Shown here: positions 20,710-29,195 of the stretch, one piece after another | Layout of the letters: every line of letters starts with the position of its first letter | Numbering within the stretch: the stretch's first letter is position 1 | Assembly (NCBI RefSeq): GCF_023101665.1 | Contig: NZ_CP082161.1 | Coordinates: 372,001-436,000 of the forward strand | DNA length: 64,000 nt | Direction: 5' to 3' | Source of the DNA: Bradyrhizobium sp. 195 | Lineage (GTDB): Bacteria > Pseudomonadota > Alphaproteobacteria > Rhizobiales > Xanthobacteraceae | Program-made: the position numbers and the translations under genes | Notes under the pieces: generated by a model | What the model was told of the DNA's origin: nothing | Databases searched by the model: none | The model's input: only the letters and a program-made list of their open reading frames with translations

Positions 20710-23161
20710 TGGCGAACACCTTGACGAGATTTGTCGGTTGCATCCGCGCCAGCCGTGCCACCGGCAACAGAGCCGCAAGCAGCGACGCAAACAGCGCCAC
20801 CGCGACCAACTCGACCAGTTGCAGCGGGAACACGTGGAACGGCAGCCGCCAGCCGAACGCCTTCACGTTGACGATCGCGATCAGGCACCACGCCACCAGC
20901 AGCCCAAGCGGCACGGCGAGCAGCGCGGTGAACAGCGCCACCGACAGCGTCTTGGTCAATTCGATCGCGGCCAGGCGCGGCCGGGTGATGCCGATCGCCC
21001 ACAGCGGTGCAAGTTGCGGCAGGCGGGAATTCGCCAGCGTCAACAGGCTGGTGAACAGCGCGATCCCGGCGACGCCGAGGGTGAACGCGTTCAGCGCGGA
21101 TGTCACCGCAAAGGTGCGGTTGAAGATGCGGATCGATTCCGCCTTCACCGTCGCCTGATCCGCGACACTGCGATCGCCGAGTGCAAACTGTTTTTGCAGG
21201 GCCGCGATCAGGCCGGGGATATTTTCCCTGGCGACGATCAGGCCGATCCGCGTCTGCGGCGTCTGCGGAAACTGCCGCATCAGCGCCGCGACGTTGACGG
21301 CGAGTTGCCCCTTGGGATTGCCGTAATCGGCATAGACGCCGACGATATCGAGCTCCCACGTCCCGCCCGGCGCCGGCACCTCGACGACGTCGCCGATCCC
21401 GACGTTGAGGCGGCGGCTCAATTGCTCGCTGATGAAGGCGGCATTGCCCGGCATGAGCCGGGTCCAGGCACGCGGCGCGGCGTCCAGCAGCGGCCAGCGC
21501 TCGCGATAGAGCGTGTGGTCGGGCAGGCCGAGCAGTTCCACCGGCTGCCCTTGAACCAGCGCCTCGGCGCGGCCACCCGACAGGATCGCCTGCACGTCGC
21601 TGCGTTCGCGCAGCCAGTTTCGAATGGCGAGGGCCTGCGCATTGTCGGAAGCGCTGATGTAGACGTCGGCTGCGAGCCGTCCGTTCAGCCAGCCGATGAA
21701 GGTGCGGCTGAAGGTCTCGACCATGGTTGACACGCCGACATTGACGGCGAGGGCGAGCAGCAGCGCCATCAGCGCGAGTGACAGCCCGGAGAGCTGCTGT
21801 CGGCTGTCCGCCCAGAACCACAGCGCGAGCGGCTTGCGCGCGGCGCGCTGACCTGCGAGCAGGAGCAGTTCGAGCAATGCCGGCAGGATCAGGGCCGCAC
21901 CGAGCATCAGCGCCGCCAGCAGGCCAAAGCCCGCGATCAGCGATTCGCCATAACGAAGCAACAGCAGTGCGACCGCGAACACGGCGCAGGCGGCCAGGCT
22001 CTGCAGGATCAGCCAGCGGCGCTGCCGCTGCTGCCAGGCGCGCGGCTGCGCCGTCGCCAGCACCGGAATCCTGATTGCCTTGACCAAGCTCGTTGCCGCC
22101 GCAACAAGCGCGCCCGCAATGCTGATGCCGATGCCGGCGAGCCACCATTCGGGCCGCAAGCTGAGCTGCCCCGGAATCTGCGCGCCATAGAGCCCGCGCA
22201 GCGACGCCGCGACGTCGGGCAGCAGCGCGGCGGCGATGAAATAGCCGCAGACGAGCCCGATCAGCCCGGCGACGAGGGCCAGCGCCACGAGCTCGATTAC
22301 CAAGACTGTGTTGACCAGCCGCGCCGAGGCCCCGCAGGCGCGCAAGGTTCGCAGCATCGGCAGCCGCTGCTCGAAGGCGAGTCCGACGGCCGAGTTGACG
22401 ATGAACAGGCCGACGAAGAACGACAACAGGCCGAACGCCGTGAGGTTGAGATGGAAGCTGTCGGTGAGGCGCTCCAGCTCGGTCTCCGCGGTCGGTTCGA
22501 TCAGCTGCAGCTGGTCGCCGACGACGCTTGCCAGCGGCGCGGGCTTGCTCTTCGGCTTGCCGAGCAGAAGCCGCGACACCTGGTCCGGCTTGTTCAGCAG
22601 ACGCTGTGCCACGCCGATATCGACCACGAGCACGTCGGGCACGAGCTGCGGCAGTACGCGCAGGGGCGGCAATGTTGCGCCGTCGCTGGTCGGAGGCGCT
22701 GCGCCCTCCTGCTCCTGCAGATCGCTCAGCGTGTCCCGCGCCACCAATGTCCGGCCCGGCGGAGCAACAAAACTGCTCAAATCTGCAGCACCAAGGCGCG
22801 GTGCGTTGCCGACGTCGATCGGCAGCGTCACCGGCTCGATCCCGAGCAGGCGCACCGAACGTCCGTTGATCTGGACCCGGCCCTCCAGCGCCGGCGACAC
22901 CGGCCAGCCCGCGCGGCGGAGTTTTACGAACAACTCCTGGGGAAAGGTCGCACTGGCAGGCGCAACCAGCATCGCCGTGCGGGCGCCGCCGAATGTCGCC
23001 GCGGCGCGGTCATAGGCGTTGCGGGCCTGCTGGTTGATGGCCTGCACGCCGCTCCACAGCGCGGTCGCCGCGATCAGCCCGACCAGAAGCGTCGCGAACT
23101 GCATCTTGTGACGCCGCCAATGGCTGAGCAGCACGGCGAGGATCCACAGCGCGCGCCTCAT
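20699..23161 (-). CDS. FtsX-like ABC transporter permease, large two-unit form (AttFG/LolCE-like)
   Basis: 820-aa inner-membrane protein. TM1 near residues 22-40 (MQFATLLVGLIAATALWSGV) precedes a large periplasmic domain; FtsX-type three-helix bundles occur around residues 245-370 and again at the C-terminus (around 690-810), with a middle helical pair near 385-440. Each half resembles one LolC/LolE/MacB permease, so the single protein may replace two separate permeases. Overlaps the ATPase gene as ATGA and the AttH-like gene by 11 nt. MacB/Lol-type systems act mechanically on periplasmic substrates rather than pumping across the inner membrane. Confidence 0.85.
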   Translation of the reverse strand: MRRALWILAVLLSHWRRHKMQFATLLVGLIAATALWSGVQAINQQARNAYDRAAATFGGARTAMLVAPASATFPQELFVKLRRAGWPVSPALEGRVQINGRSVRLLGIEPVTLPIDVGNAPRLGAADLSSFVAPPGRTLVARDTLSDLQEQEGAAPPTSDGATLPPLRVLPQLVPDVLVVDIGVAQRLLNKPDQVSRLLLGKPKSKPAPLASVVGDQLQLIEPTAETELERLTDSFHLNLTAFGLLSFFVGLFIVNSAVGLAFEQRLPMLRTLRACGASARLVNTVLVIELVALALVAGLIGLVCGYFIAAALLPDVAASLRGLYGAQIPGQLSLRPEWWLAGIGISIAGALVAAATSLVKAIRIPVLATAQPRAWQQRQRRWLILQSLAACAVFAVALLLLRYGESLIAGFGLLAALMLGAALILPALLELLLLAGQRAARKPLALWFWADSRQQLSGLSLALMALLLALAVNVGVSTMVETFSRTFIGWLNGRLAADVYISASDNAQALAIRNWLRERSDVQAILSGGRAEALVQGQPVELLGLPDHTLYRERWPLLDAAPRAWTRLMPGNAAFISEQLSRRLNVGIGDVVEVPAPGGTWELDIVGVYADYGNPKGQLAVNVAALMRQFPQTPQTRIGLIVARENIPGLIAALQKQFALGDRSVADQATVKAESIRIFNRTFAVTSALNAFTLGVAGIALFTSLLTLANSRLPQLAPLWAIGITRPRLAAIELTKTLSVALFTALLAVPLGLLVAWCLIAIVNVKAFGWRLPFHVFPLQLVELVAVALFASLLAALLPVARLARMQPTNLVKVFANER

Positions 23162-23811
23162 GCGATCCGTCCCGCATGCAGGGTCAGATGGCGGTCGAGC
23201 GTCGCGGCCAGATGCAGGCTGTGCGTCACCATCAGGAAACCGCAGCCGGTGCGCGCGACGAGATCGCGCGTCAGCGCCAGCACGTTCTCGGCGGTGGCTT
23301 CGTCCAGATTGCCGGTCGGCTCGTCGGCCAGCAGCAGCGACGGCTTCGTCGCCAGGGCACGGCCGATCGCGACGCGTTGCTGCTGCCCGCCCGATAATTG
23401 CTCGGGATAGCGCTTCAGAAGAGCCCCGAGCCCGAGCCGTTCGACCAGCTCTTTCGTCCAGGCCACATCATGACGGTCTGCGATCCGCGCCTGAAAGGCC
23501 AGATTGTCCGCGACCGACAGGCTCGGGATCAGGTTGAATTGCTGAAAAACCAGGCCGATCCGGTCGCGCCGCAGGCTGGCGCGCCCCGCATCGGACAGTT
23601 TGGTGATCTCGATATCCGCCAGCCGAATCGTGCCGCTATCGGCGGCATCCAGCCCCGCGATCAGATGCAGCAGCGTGCTCTTGCCGCTGCCGGATTCGCC
23701 GGTCAGCGCGATGCGTTCGCCGTCCCTGAGGTCGAGATCGACGCCGCGCAGCACATGGACCGGTTCGCCGGCCGAGGAGAAGGTCTTGGAAAGGTTTCGG
23801 ATGCTCAGCAC
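23158..23811 (-). CDS. LolD/MacB-type ABC transporter ATP-binding protein (AttE-like)
   Basis: 217-aa ATPase. Walker A GESGSGKST at ~38-46, Q-loop FQQFNLIPSLSV typical of LolD/FtsE/MacB enzymes, signature LSGGQQQR, Walker B LLLADEPTGNLDEAT. It energises the adjacent 820-aa permease (ATGA overlap). No ATG is available in frame at the family N-terminus (MLSIRNLSK), so a GTG at 23811 is used. Divergent from the MFS gene at 23964, with 152 bp of shared upstream DNA. Confidence 0.88.
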   Translation of the reverse strand: MLSIRNLSKTFSSAGEPVHVLRGVDLDLRDGERIALTGESGSGKSTLLHLIAGLDAADSGTIRLADIEITKLSDAGRASLRRDRIGLVFQQFNLIPSLSVADNLAFQARIADRHDVAWTKELVERLGLGALLKRYPEQLSGGQQQRVAIGRALATKPSLLLADEPTGNLDEATAENVLALTRDLVARTGCGFLMVTHSLHLAATLDRHLTLHAGRIA

Positions 23812-23963
23812 GATGAACGACGCCGGACGGAATTAGCGGAATTGCTGCGTAGCACACCTGCCGGGGAAATGCTGGTTGCGTTGGTCTTGAAGCCGTTGTT
23901 AGCTTCCAAGACGGCCAAATCAGAAAAGTGCCAAAAGACCGAAAGACAAGGACGGGGAGATTC

Positions 23964-25301
23964 ATGAGCGCTCAGGGAACGCCAGAGGCGGCGGCCGAGT
24001 CGGCGAGGGTGTCAAGCGCGACGCCAAAGGGCGCCTGGACCATCACCTTTCTCCTCTTCCTCTTCATGCTTGTGAACTTCGCCGACAAGATCGTCGTGGG
24101 TCTCGCCGGCGTGCCGATCATGACCGATCTGCAGCTCACCCCGGAGCAGTTCGGCCTGCTCGGTTCCTCGTTCTTCTTCCTGTTCTCGATCGCCGCCATC
24201 GTGGTCGGCTTCATCGTCAATAAGGTGCCGACGCGCTGGGTGCTGCTGGTGCTCGCGGTGATCTGGGCGCTGGCGCAGTTTCCGATGGTCGGCACCGTGT
24301 CCTTCACCACGCTCCTGATCTGCCGCATCGTGCTTGGTGCCGGCGAAGGTCCGGCTTTCTCGGTCGCCGCGCACGCCATCTACAAATGGTTCCCCGACGA
24401 GAAGCGCACGCTGCCGACCGCGATCCTCTCGCAGGGCTCGGCCTTCGGCGTGATCCTCGCCGTGCCTGCGCTGAACTGGATCATCGTCAATCATTCCTGG
24501 CACTATGCCTTCGGCGCGCTCGGCGTCGTCGGCCTAATCTGGGTTTGTGCCTGGCTCGCGCTCGGCAAGGAAGGGCCGCTGGAGGACACGCAGGTCCTCG
24601 CCGCGACCGAGCAGAAGATCCCTTACTTGCAGCTGCTCACCTCGCGCACCTTCATCGGCTGCGTCGCGGCGACCTTCGGCGCCTATTGGGCGCTGTCACT
24701 CGGCCTGACCTGGTTCACGCCCTTCATCGTCAAGGGGCTCGGATTCTCGCAGAGCCAGGCCGGCTTCATCTCCATCCTGCCCTGGGTGTTCGGCGCTACT
24801 ATCGTCATTCTCACGGGGTGGATCTCGCAGGTGATGATGGCGCGCGGCTACAACACCCGCGCGGCTCGCGGCGTTCTCGGCTCGGTGCCGCTGGTGATCG
24901 GCGGGCTGATCCTGGCAACGATGCCGCACGCGCAGGGCGCCGGCCTGCAGATCGCGCTGCTCGTGGTCGGATCGGGCCTGTGCGGGGCGATCTACGTCGT
25001 CTGCCCGCCCATGCTCGGCGAGTTCACGCCGACCTCGCAACGCGGCGCCATCCTCGCGATCTACGGTGCGCTCTACACGCTCGCCGGCATCATCGCGCCG
25101 GCTGTGATGGGGGCGATGATCCAGCGCGCCGGCAGCACGGTCGACGGCTACATGACTGGCTTCACCATCAATGCCGCGATCATGGTCGGCTCCGGACTGC
25201 TCGGCCTGCTCTTGCTTTGGCCCAACACGGAAAAGGCCAGGCTGACGCGCGGTGCCGCCGCGCAGGCGGCTGCGCTGAAGGGCGCGGTGTCGCCGACGTG
25301 A
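23964..25301 (+). CDS. MFS transporter (anion:cation symporter-like)
   Basis: 445-aa, 12-segment major facilitator. LVNFADKIVVGLAGVPIMTDL in TM1 and the RIVLGAGEGPAFSVAAHAIYKWFP stretch of TM4 resemble the ACS family (galactarate/phthalate/tartrate transporters). Start 23964 chosen because GGGGAG lies just upstream; an ATG 36 nt further up lacks a site. It follows a divergent ABC operon. Organic acid uptake is the likely role; the substrate is unknown. It stands next to a D-aminoacylase-like gene, but that one is convergent, so no operon link. Confidence 0.88.
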   Translation: MSAQGTPEAAAESARVSSATPKGAWTITFLLFLFMLVNFADKIVVGLAGVPIMTDLQLTPEQFGLLGSSFFFLFSIAAIVVGFIVNKVPTRWVLLVLAVIWALAQFPMVGTVSFTTLLICRIVLGAGEGPAFSVAAHAIYKWFPDEKRTLPTAILSQGSAFGVILAVPALNWIIVNHSWHYAFGALGVVGLIWVCAWLALGKEGPLEDTQVLAATEQKIPYLQLLTSRTFIGCVAATFGAYWALSLGLTWFTPFIVKGLGFSQSQAGFISILPWVFGATIVILTGWISQVMMARGYNTRAARGVLGSVPLVIGGLILATMPHAQGAGLQIALLVVGSGLCGAIYVVCPPMLGEFTPTSQRGAILAIYGALYTLAGIIAPAVMGAMIQRAGSTVDGYMTGFTINAAIMVGSGLLGLLLLWPNTEKARLTRGAAAQAAALKGAVSPT

Positions 25302-25330
25302 GGGGGGCTGTCGGCCACTCCACTCATAAT

Positions 25331-25395
25331 TGTCGTCCCGGACAAGCGCAGCGAAGCGGAGCGCCGATCCGGGACCCATAGCCACAAGGGATGAC
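25331..25395. repeat. Half copy of palindromic repeat family B
   Basis: Left half only: GTCGTCCCGGACAAGCGCAG to CGGGACCCATAGCCACAAGGG, then sequence diverges (GATGACACCGAGAATGAGG). Lies between the convergent MFS and amidohydrolase genes. The decayed or truncated form shows how these units lose one arm. Confidence 0.75.
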
Positions 25396-25434
25396 ACCGA
25401 GAATGAGGCGCAGCCTTCGCGCCTCACGCCGCGC

Positions 25435-27150
25435 CTAATTCATCCCCTGCGCGCCCCGAATCAGCTTGCCCGGCCGCCGTCCCGTCGCCGCCCCATGCCG
25501 CCGCGTCACCACGCCCGACACGATGGTGGCCTCATAACCGTCCACGTCCTGCAACAGCCGCCGTCCGCCGACCGGAAGATCGTAATGCACCTTCGGCGGG
25601 TGCAGGTGCAGACGGTCATAGTCGACCACGTTGATGTCGGCCTTGTAGCCCGGAGCAATGAGTCCTCGGTCGGTGAGGCCGACCGAGAGTGCGGTCTTGC
25701 GTGACTGCGCTGCGACCACGAACGGGATCGTGAGCTTCTCGCCGCGCTTGCGGTCACGCGTCCAGTGCGTCAGCAGGTAGGTCGGGAAGCTCGCATCGCA
25801 GATGATGCCGCAATGCGCGCCGCCGTCGGACAGACCCGGCACCGATTGCGGGTCGATCAGCATCTCGCGCGTCGCGTCCAAATTGCCGTCGGAATAATTG
25901 AGGAAGGGCACGTAGAGCATGCCGCGGCCCCCGTCCGACAGCATCGCGTCGTAGGCGAACTCTTCCGGCTGACGGCCCTGCTTGCGCGCCTGGGGCCCCA
26001 GCGCGTTCTCCGGCGGCTGCTCGTAATCGGGGGGATCGCCGAGCAGGAACATCTTGTCGTAGTTGGGCCGGAAGAACAGCGGATCGTCGGTCGCGGTCGC
26101 CGTCTCGCTCAGGATGGCTTTGCGCACCTCCGGCTGGTGCAGCCGCGCCAGCCTCTCCCCAAGCGGCAGATGGGCGATCGCCTTGTAGCTCGGATGGGTC
26201 TGGAACGGATTGCGCGAGAGCTCGAGCCCGAGCAGCAGGCCGACCGGGCGCGCCGCGATCTGCGCGGTGATGGAGAGGCCGCGCCTGGCCGCCGCGTTGA
26301 TCTCGTCCAGCGTCTGGCGCCAGCGGTTTGGTGCCTTGTCGTTCTGGGTGATCGAGAACGAGATCGGGCATTTCGTCGTGTCGGCGACCCGCAGCATCAT
26401 CGGCAAATCTTCGTGGAGGGTGGAGAGATCCAGCACGAATTGCAGCACGCTGCGGCCCTCAGCATGCATCGCGCCGGCAATTGCGGTGAGCTCGTCCTCG
26501 CCGGCCTTCAGCGTCGGCGTGAAGTCGCCGGTCGAGGTGCGGTGATTGAGCGTGCGCGAGGTCGAGAAGCCGAGCGCGCCGGAACGCACAGCTTCGCCCG
26601 CGAGCTTCGCCATCGCCGCATTGTCTTCTGCGGTCGAGGGATCGCGCCGCGCGCCGCGCTCGCCCATGACGTAGACGCGCAGCGCTGCATGCGGCAGCTG
26701 CGCGCCGACATCGATGTCGAAATCGCGTTTGGCCAGCCAGTCCATGTAGTCCGGAAAGCTCTCCCAGGCCCAGGGGATGCCGGCGCTCAGCACCGGCTCG
26801 GGAATGTCCTCGACACCTTCCATCAGCTGGATCAGGCGGGTGTGGTCGATGGGCTTGCACGGCGCGAAGCCGACGCCGCAATTACCCATGATCGCGGTGG
26901 TGACGCCGTTTTGCGAGGACGGCGTGATGTCCTGGCTCCAGGTGACCTGGCCGTCGTAATGGGTGTGCACGTCGACGAAGCCCGGCGTCACGAGCTTGCC
27001 GCGCGAGTCGATCTCTTCGCGGCCCTTCGCGGAGATCTTGCCGACCTCGCTGATCTTGCCGCCGGTGATGGCAACATCGGCCTCGAACAGCTCGCCGCCG
27101 CTTCCATCCGCGACAGTGCCGCCGCGGATGACGAGATCAGGGGTGCTCAT
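25435..27150 (-). CDS. N-acyl-D-amino-acid deacylase-type amidohydrolase (D-aminoacylase family)
   Basis: 571-aa cytoplasmic metal hydrolase of the amidohydrolase_3 group. The metal-binding HxH is in [10 protein letters not shown] near residue 62; [20 protein letters not shown] follows, and [12 protein letters not shown] carries a distal metal/catalytic Asp. Ends with the usual beta-sandwich return ([14 protein letters not shown]). Family enzymes remove acyl groups from D-amino acids, although many members hydrolyse other amides. Length is slightly greater than the ~480-aa D-aminoacylase archetype, as in a broad rhizobial subgroup. Gap of 242 bp to the following upstream gene, filled with repeat B. 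Confidence 0.88.
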   Translation of the reverse strand: MSTPDLVIRGGTVADGSGGELFEADVAITGGKISEVGKISAKGREEIDSRGKLVTPGFVDVHTHYDGQVTWSQDITPSSQNGVTTAIMGNCGVGFAPCKPIDHTRLIQLMEGVEDIPEPVLSAGIPWAWESFPDYMDWLAKRDFDIDVGAQLPHAALRVYVMGERGARRDPSTAEDNAAMAKLAGEAVRSGALGFSTSRTLNHRTSTGDFTPTLKAGEDELTAIAGAMHAEGRSVLQFVLDLSTLHEDLPMMLRVADTTKCPISFSITQNDKAPNRWRQTLDEINAAARRGLSITAQIAARPVGLLLGLELSRNPFQTHPSYKAIAHLPLGERLARLHQPEVRKAILSETATATDDPLFFRPNYDKMFLLGDPPDYEQPPENALGPQARKQGRQPEEFAYDAMLSDGGRGMLYVPFLNYSDGNLDATREMLIDPQSVPGLSDGGAHCGIICDASFPTYLLTHWTRDRKRGEKLTIPFVVAAQSRKTALSVGLTDRGLIAPGYKADINVVDYDRLHLHPPKVHYDLPVGGRRLLQDVDGYEATIVSGVVTRRHGAATGRRPGKLIRGAQGMN

Positions 27151-27185
27151 CGTGTTTCTTCCCGGTTTGTTGTTTTGTTGTTTCT

Positions 27186-27367
27186 CGTCGTCCCGGACAA
27201 GCGAAGCGCCGATCCGGGGCCTCCGCGCGAGCGCTTGCGCTCGTCGCGATAACCACAGGGAGATGTTTTGCGAAGACCCGGAGTGACCAGCTTCGCGCTA
27301 CGACTCCTCCGTGAGGTTATGGGTCCCTGCGCCCCGTGCGCAATTGCGCACTAGGCAGGGACGACAG
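27186..27367. repeat. Composite palindromic repeat, family B
   Basis: Starts CGTCGTCCCGGACAAGCGAA, inner GATAACCACAGGGAGATG and CCGTGAGGTTATGGGTCCC, ends GGCAGGGACGACAG. The centre contains an extra CGCGCGAGCGCTTGCG block. Located between the amidohydrolase and the minus-strand MFS gene. Confidence 0.82.
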
Positions 27368-27392
27368 TTGAATTCGTGGCGAGACCAACCGC

Positions 27393-28607
27393 TCAATTTG
27401 CAGAAGCTTCCCGCTTCCTCTCCGTGAACGGCGACAGCACCACGGTGGCGACCATGAAGATCACGGACGCGCCGAACACCCAGTGCGGGGCGTGTTGGTC
27501 CATGATCCACCCGAACAGCAGCGGTGAGACGATGCCGCCGAGATTGAAGCCGGTTGAGACGATGCCGAAGGCGCGGCCGGCTGCGCCCGCGGGCGCGGCG
27601 TTGCGCACCAGCATGTCGCGCGAGGGTGCAATCACGCCGGAGAGGAATCCTGCGAGCGTCATCCCGGCCGTCAGCGCCCAGCCCGGCAGCGTCACGAGCG
27701 CGATCAGCAGCACAATCGCCGCGTTCACGGCAAAGCAGGCCGCGGCGACATAGCCGTGGCGTTCGGTATGGTCGGCGAGGAAACCGCCAGCCAGCACGCC
27801 GGCGGCGCTGGCGCCGAGGAATGCCGTCAGCATGACGTTGGCTGCCGAGTAGGACGTCCCATAGCCGCTCATCAGCGCGACGACGCCGAAATTGTTGATC
27901 CCCGCGACCGACAGGCTGAGCAGCATGAACAGCGCCGTCAGCACGATCAGCGCCGGCGTGATGACGGCCTGCTTCGGTGCGGTCGCGCCGCCCTGCTGCC
28001 GCGTCTTGCTGGCGCCAGCGTCGGGAATGTTCATGACGAGCAGCAGCAGCGCCACCAGAATGCCGATCACGCCGGATGCGATCAGCGCGCCGACGCCGCC
28101 GGACAAGGTGACGAGCGCAGCGACGATCGCCGGCGCCACGGCGCCGCCGAGAAAGCCGGCAAATGTGTGGATCGAGAAGGCGCGGCCCATCCGCGCCTCG
28201 TCCATGTGCTCGGCCAGGATCGCATAGTCGGCGGGATGATAGACGCTGTTGGCGAGGCCCAGCAGCACGGCGCAGGCGATCAGGGAGGCGTAGCTGAGGT
28301 GCAGGCCAAGCAGGATCAGCGCGAACCCGCCGAGCGTGAGCCCGGCCAGCAGAATTCGCCGCGCGCCAAAATGGTCGACGAGATAGCCGGTCGGCGCCTG
28401 GGTCAATCCCGACACCACCGCAAACACGGTGAGCGCGAAGCCGAGCTCGATATAGCCGACGCCGAGCTGGCTCTTGAGGAACGGGAACAGCATCGGCAGC
28501 ACCAGCAGATGGAAATGGCTGACCCAATGCGCGATCGAGATTCCCGTCAGCGTGCGTAGCGCGCTGTCCGCCTTGCCTTGCTGCGGTGCGGCGAGAACGT
28601 CGACCAT
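27393..28607 (-). CDS. MFS transporter (fosmidomycin-resistance/YnfM-like)
   Basis: 404-aa twelve-segment facilitator. ISIAHWVSHFHLLVLPMLFPFL in TM1 and VYHPADYAILAEHMDEARMGRAF after TM4 are characteristic of the Fsr (fosmidomycin resistance) branch. ATG at 28607; only a weak upstream GGAA. It is a single gene, flanked by repeats on both sides, encoded on the same strand as the amidohydrolase but separated by 242 bp. Likely a drug/metabolite exporter; substrate unknown. Confidence 0.86.
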   Translation of the reverse strand: MVDVLAAPQQGKADSALRTLTGISIAHWVSHFHLLVLPMLFPFLKSQLGVGYIELGFALTVFAVVSGLTQAPTGYLVDHFGARRILLAGLTLGGFALILLGLHLSYASLIACAVLLGLANSVYHPADYAILAEHMDEARMGRAFSIHTFAGFLGGAVAPAIVAALVTLSGGVGALIASGVIGILVALLLLVMNIPDAGASKTRQQGGATAPKQAVITPALIVLTALFMLLSLSVAGINNFGVVALMSGYGTSYSAANVMLTAFLGASAAGVLAGGFLADHTERHGYVAAACFAVNAAIVLLIALVTLPGWALTAGMTLAGFLSGVIAPSRDMLVRNAAPAGAAGRAFGIVSTGFNLGGIVSPLLFGWIMDQHAPHWVFGASVIFMVATVVLSPFTERKREASAN

Positions 28608-28750
28608 TGCAGTTCCGTTTCACTCCCTGGAAGCGCGGAAACTATCGGGGAGAGCGGTTATTTGTCCATGAACGCAGGCGCATGGCAGGTAGCGCGGGCG
28701 GGGACTGCGGCCTCGATGCTCGCTCACTGGTTCAGCGAGGCACACTGCGG

Positions 28751-28898
28751 TCCCTCCCCCCTTGCTGGGGAGGGCGGGGGAGAGGGGTCCCCAGCAAAGA
28801 CTCTATCCGTCGTCGACGCGGAGATTGTCTTCGTGCTCCCGAAAGAGTGCGCCGTGTGGCACCCCTCTCCCTAGCCCTCCCCAGCAAGGGGGGAGGGA
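28751..28898. repeat. Palindromic repeat, family C variant
   Basis: Ends TCCCTCCCCCCTTGCTGGGG and CCCCAGCAAGGGGGGAGGGA with inner GAGAGGGGT / ACCCCTCTC pair. It fills nearly half of the 321-bp interval between the MFS gene and the small protein gene; the rest of the interval shows nothing I can name. Confidence 0.82.
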
Positions 28899-28928
28899 AC
28901 GCGCTGTTCGTGTGGTGAGAGCACTGCC

Positions 28929-29096
28929 TCACAACGGTTCGTCATCCACACCGTAGCGGTCGCGTTTGGGCGTTGCGATGTCGCCGTCCTCGTAGTCGTC
29001 GTCATCGAGAGGCGGCGGGGGTAGCTTCGCTTTGTTGTCAGCCGGCTTCTTCTCGGCGGTCTTGGGCGGCTCGCCCGGTTTGCAGATCTTGATCAT
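28929..29096 (-). CDS. Small charged, proline-rich hypothetical protein
   Basis: 55 aa from Met at 29096 (64 aa if begun at 29123). Very polar: a Lys/Pro segment (KTAEKKPADNKAKLPPPP) followed by an acidic run (DDDDYEDGD) and a basic-acidic tail ending VDDEPL. No membrane segment, signal peptide or known domain; it should be disordered. RBS weak. It is on the same strand as, and downstream of, the ETHE1-rhodanese gene (100-bp gap). I do not recognise it; the amino-acid bias and clean stop suggest it may be real, but coding status is uncertain. Confidence 0.45.
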   Translation of the reverse strand: MIKICKPGEPPKTAEKKPADNKAKLPPPPLDDDDYEDGDIATPKRDRYGVDDEPL

Positions 29097-29195
29097 GGCT
29101 GGTCCCGGATGGTGATGCTGCACCCGATCCTACCCTGGAAATATGAGCGGTCCCTGACCTAGCGCAAGGACCGCGCGTGGCGATGGCCAAGCCTG

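Noticed and set aside
9721..27367. Family B copies as CRISPR-like or transposon ends
   Set aside because: They are isolated palindromes with variable centres and no regular spacing, no cas genes, no transposase and no target-site duplication that I could see.
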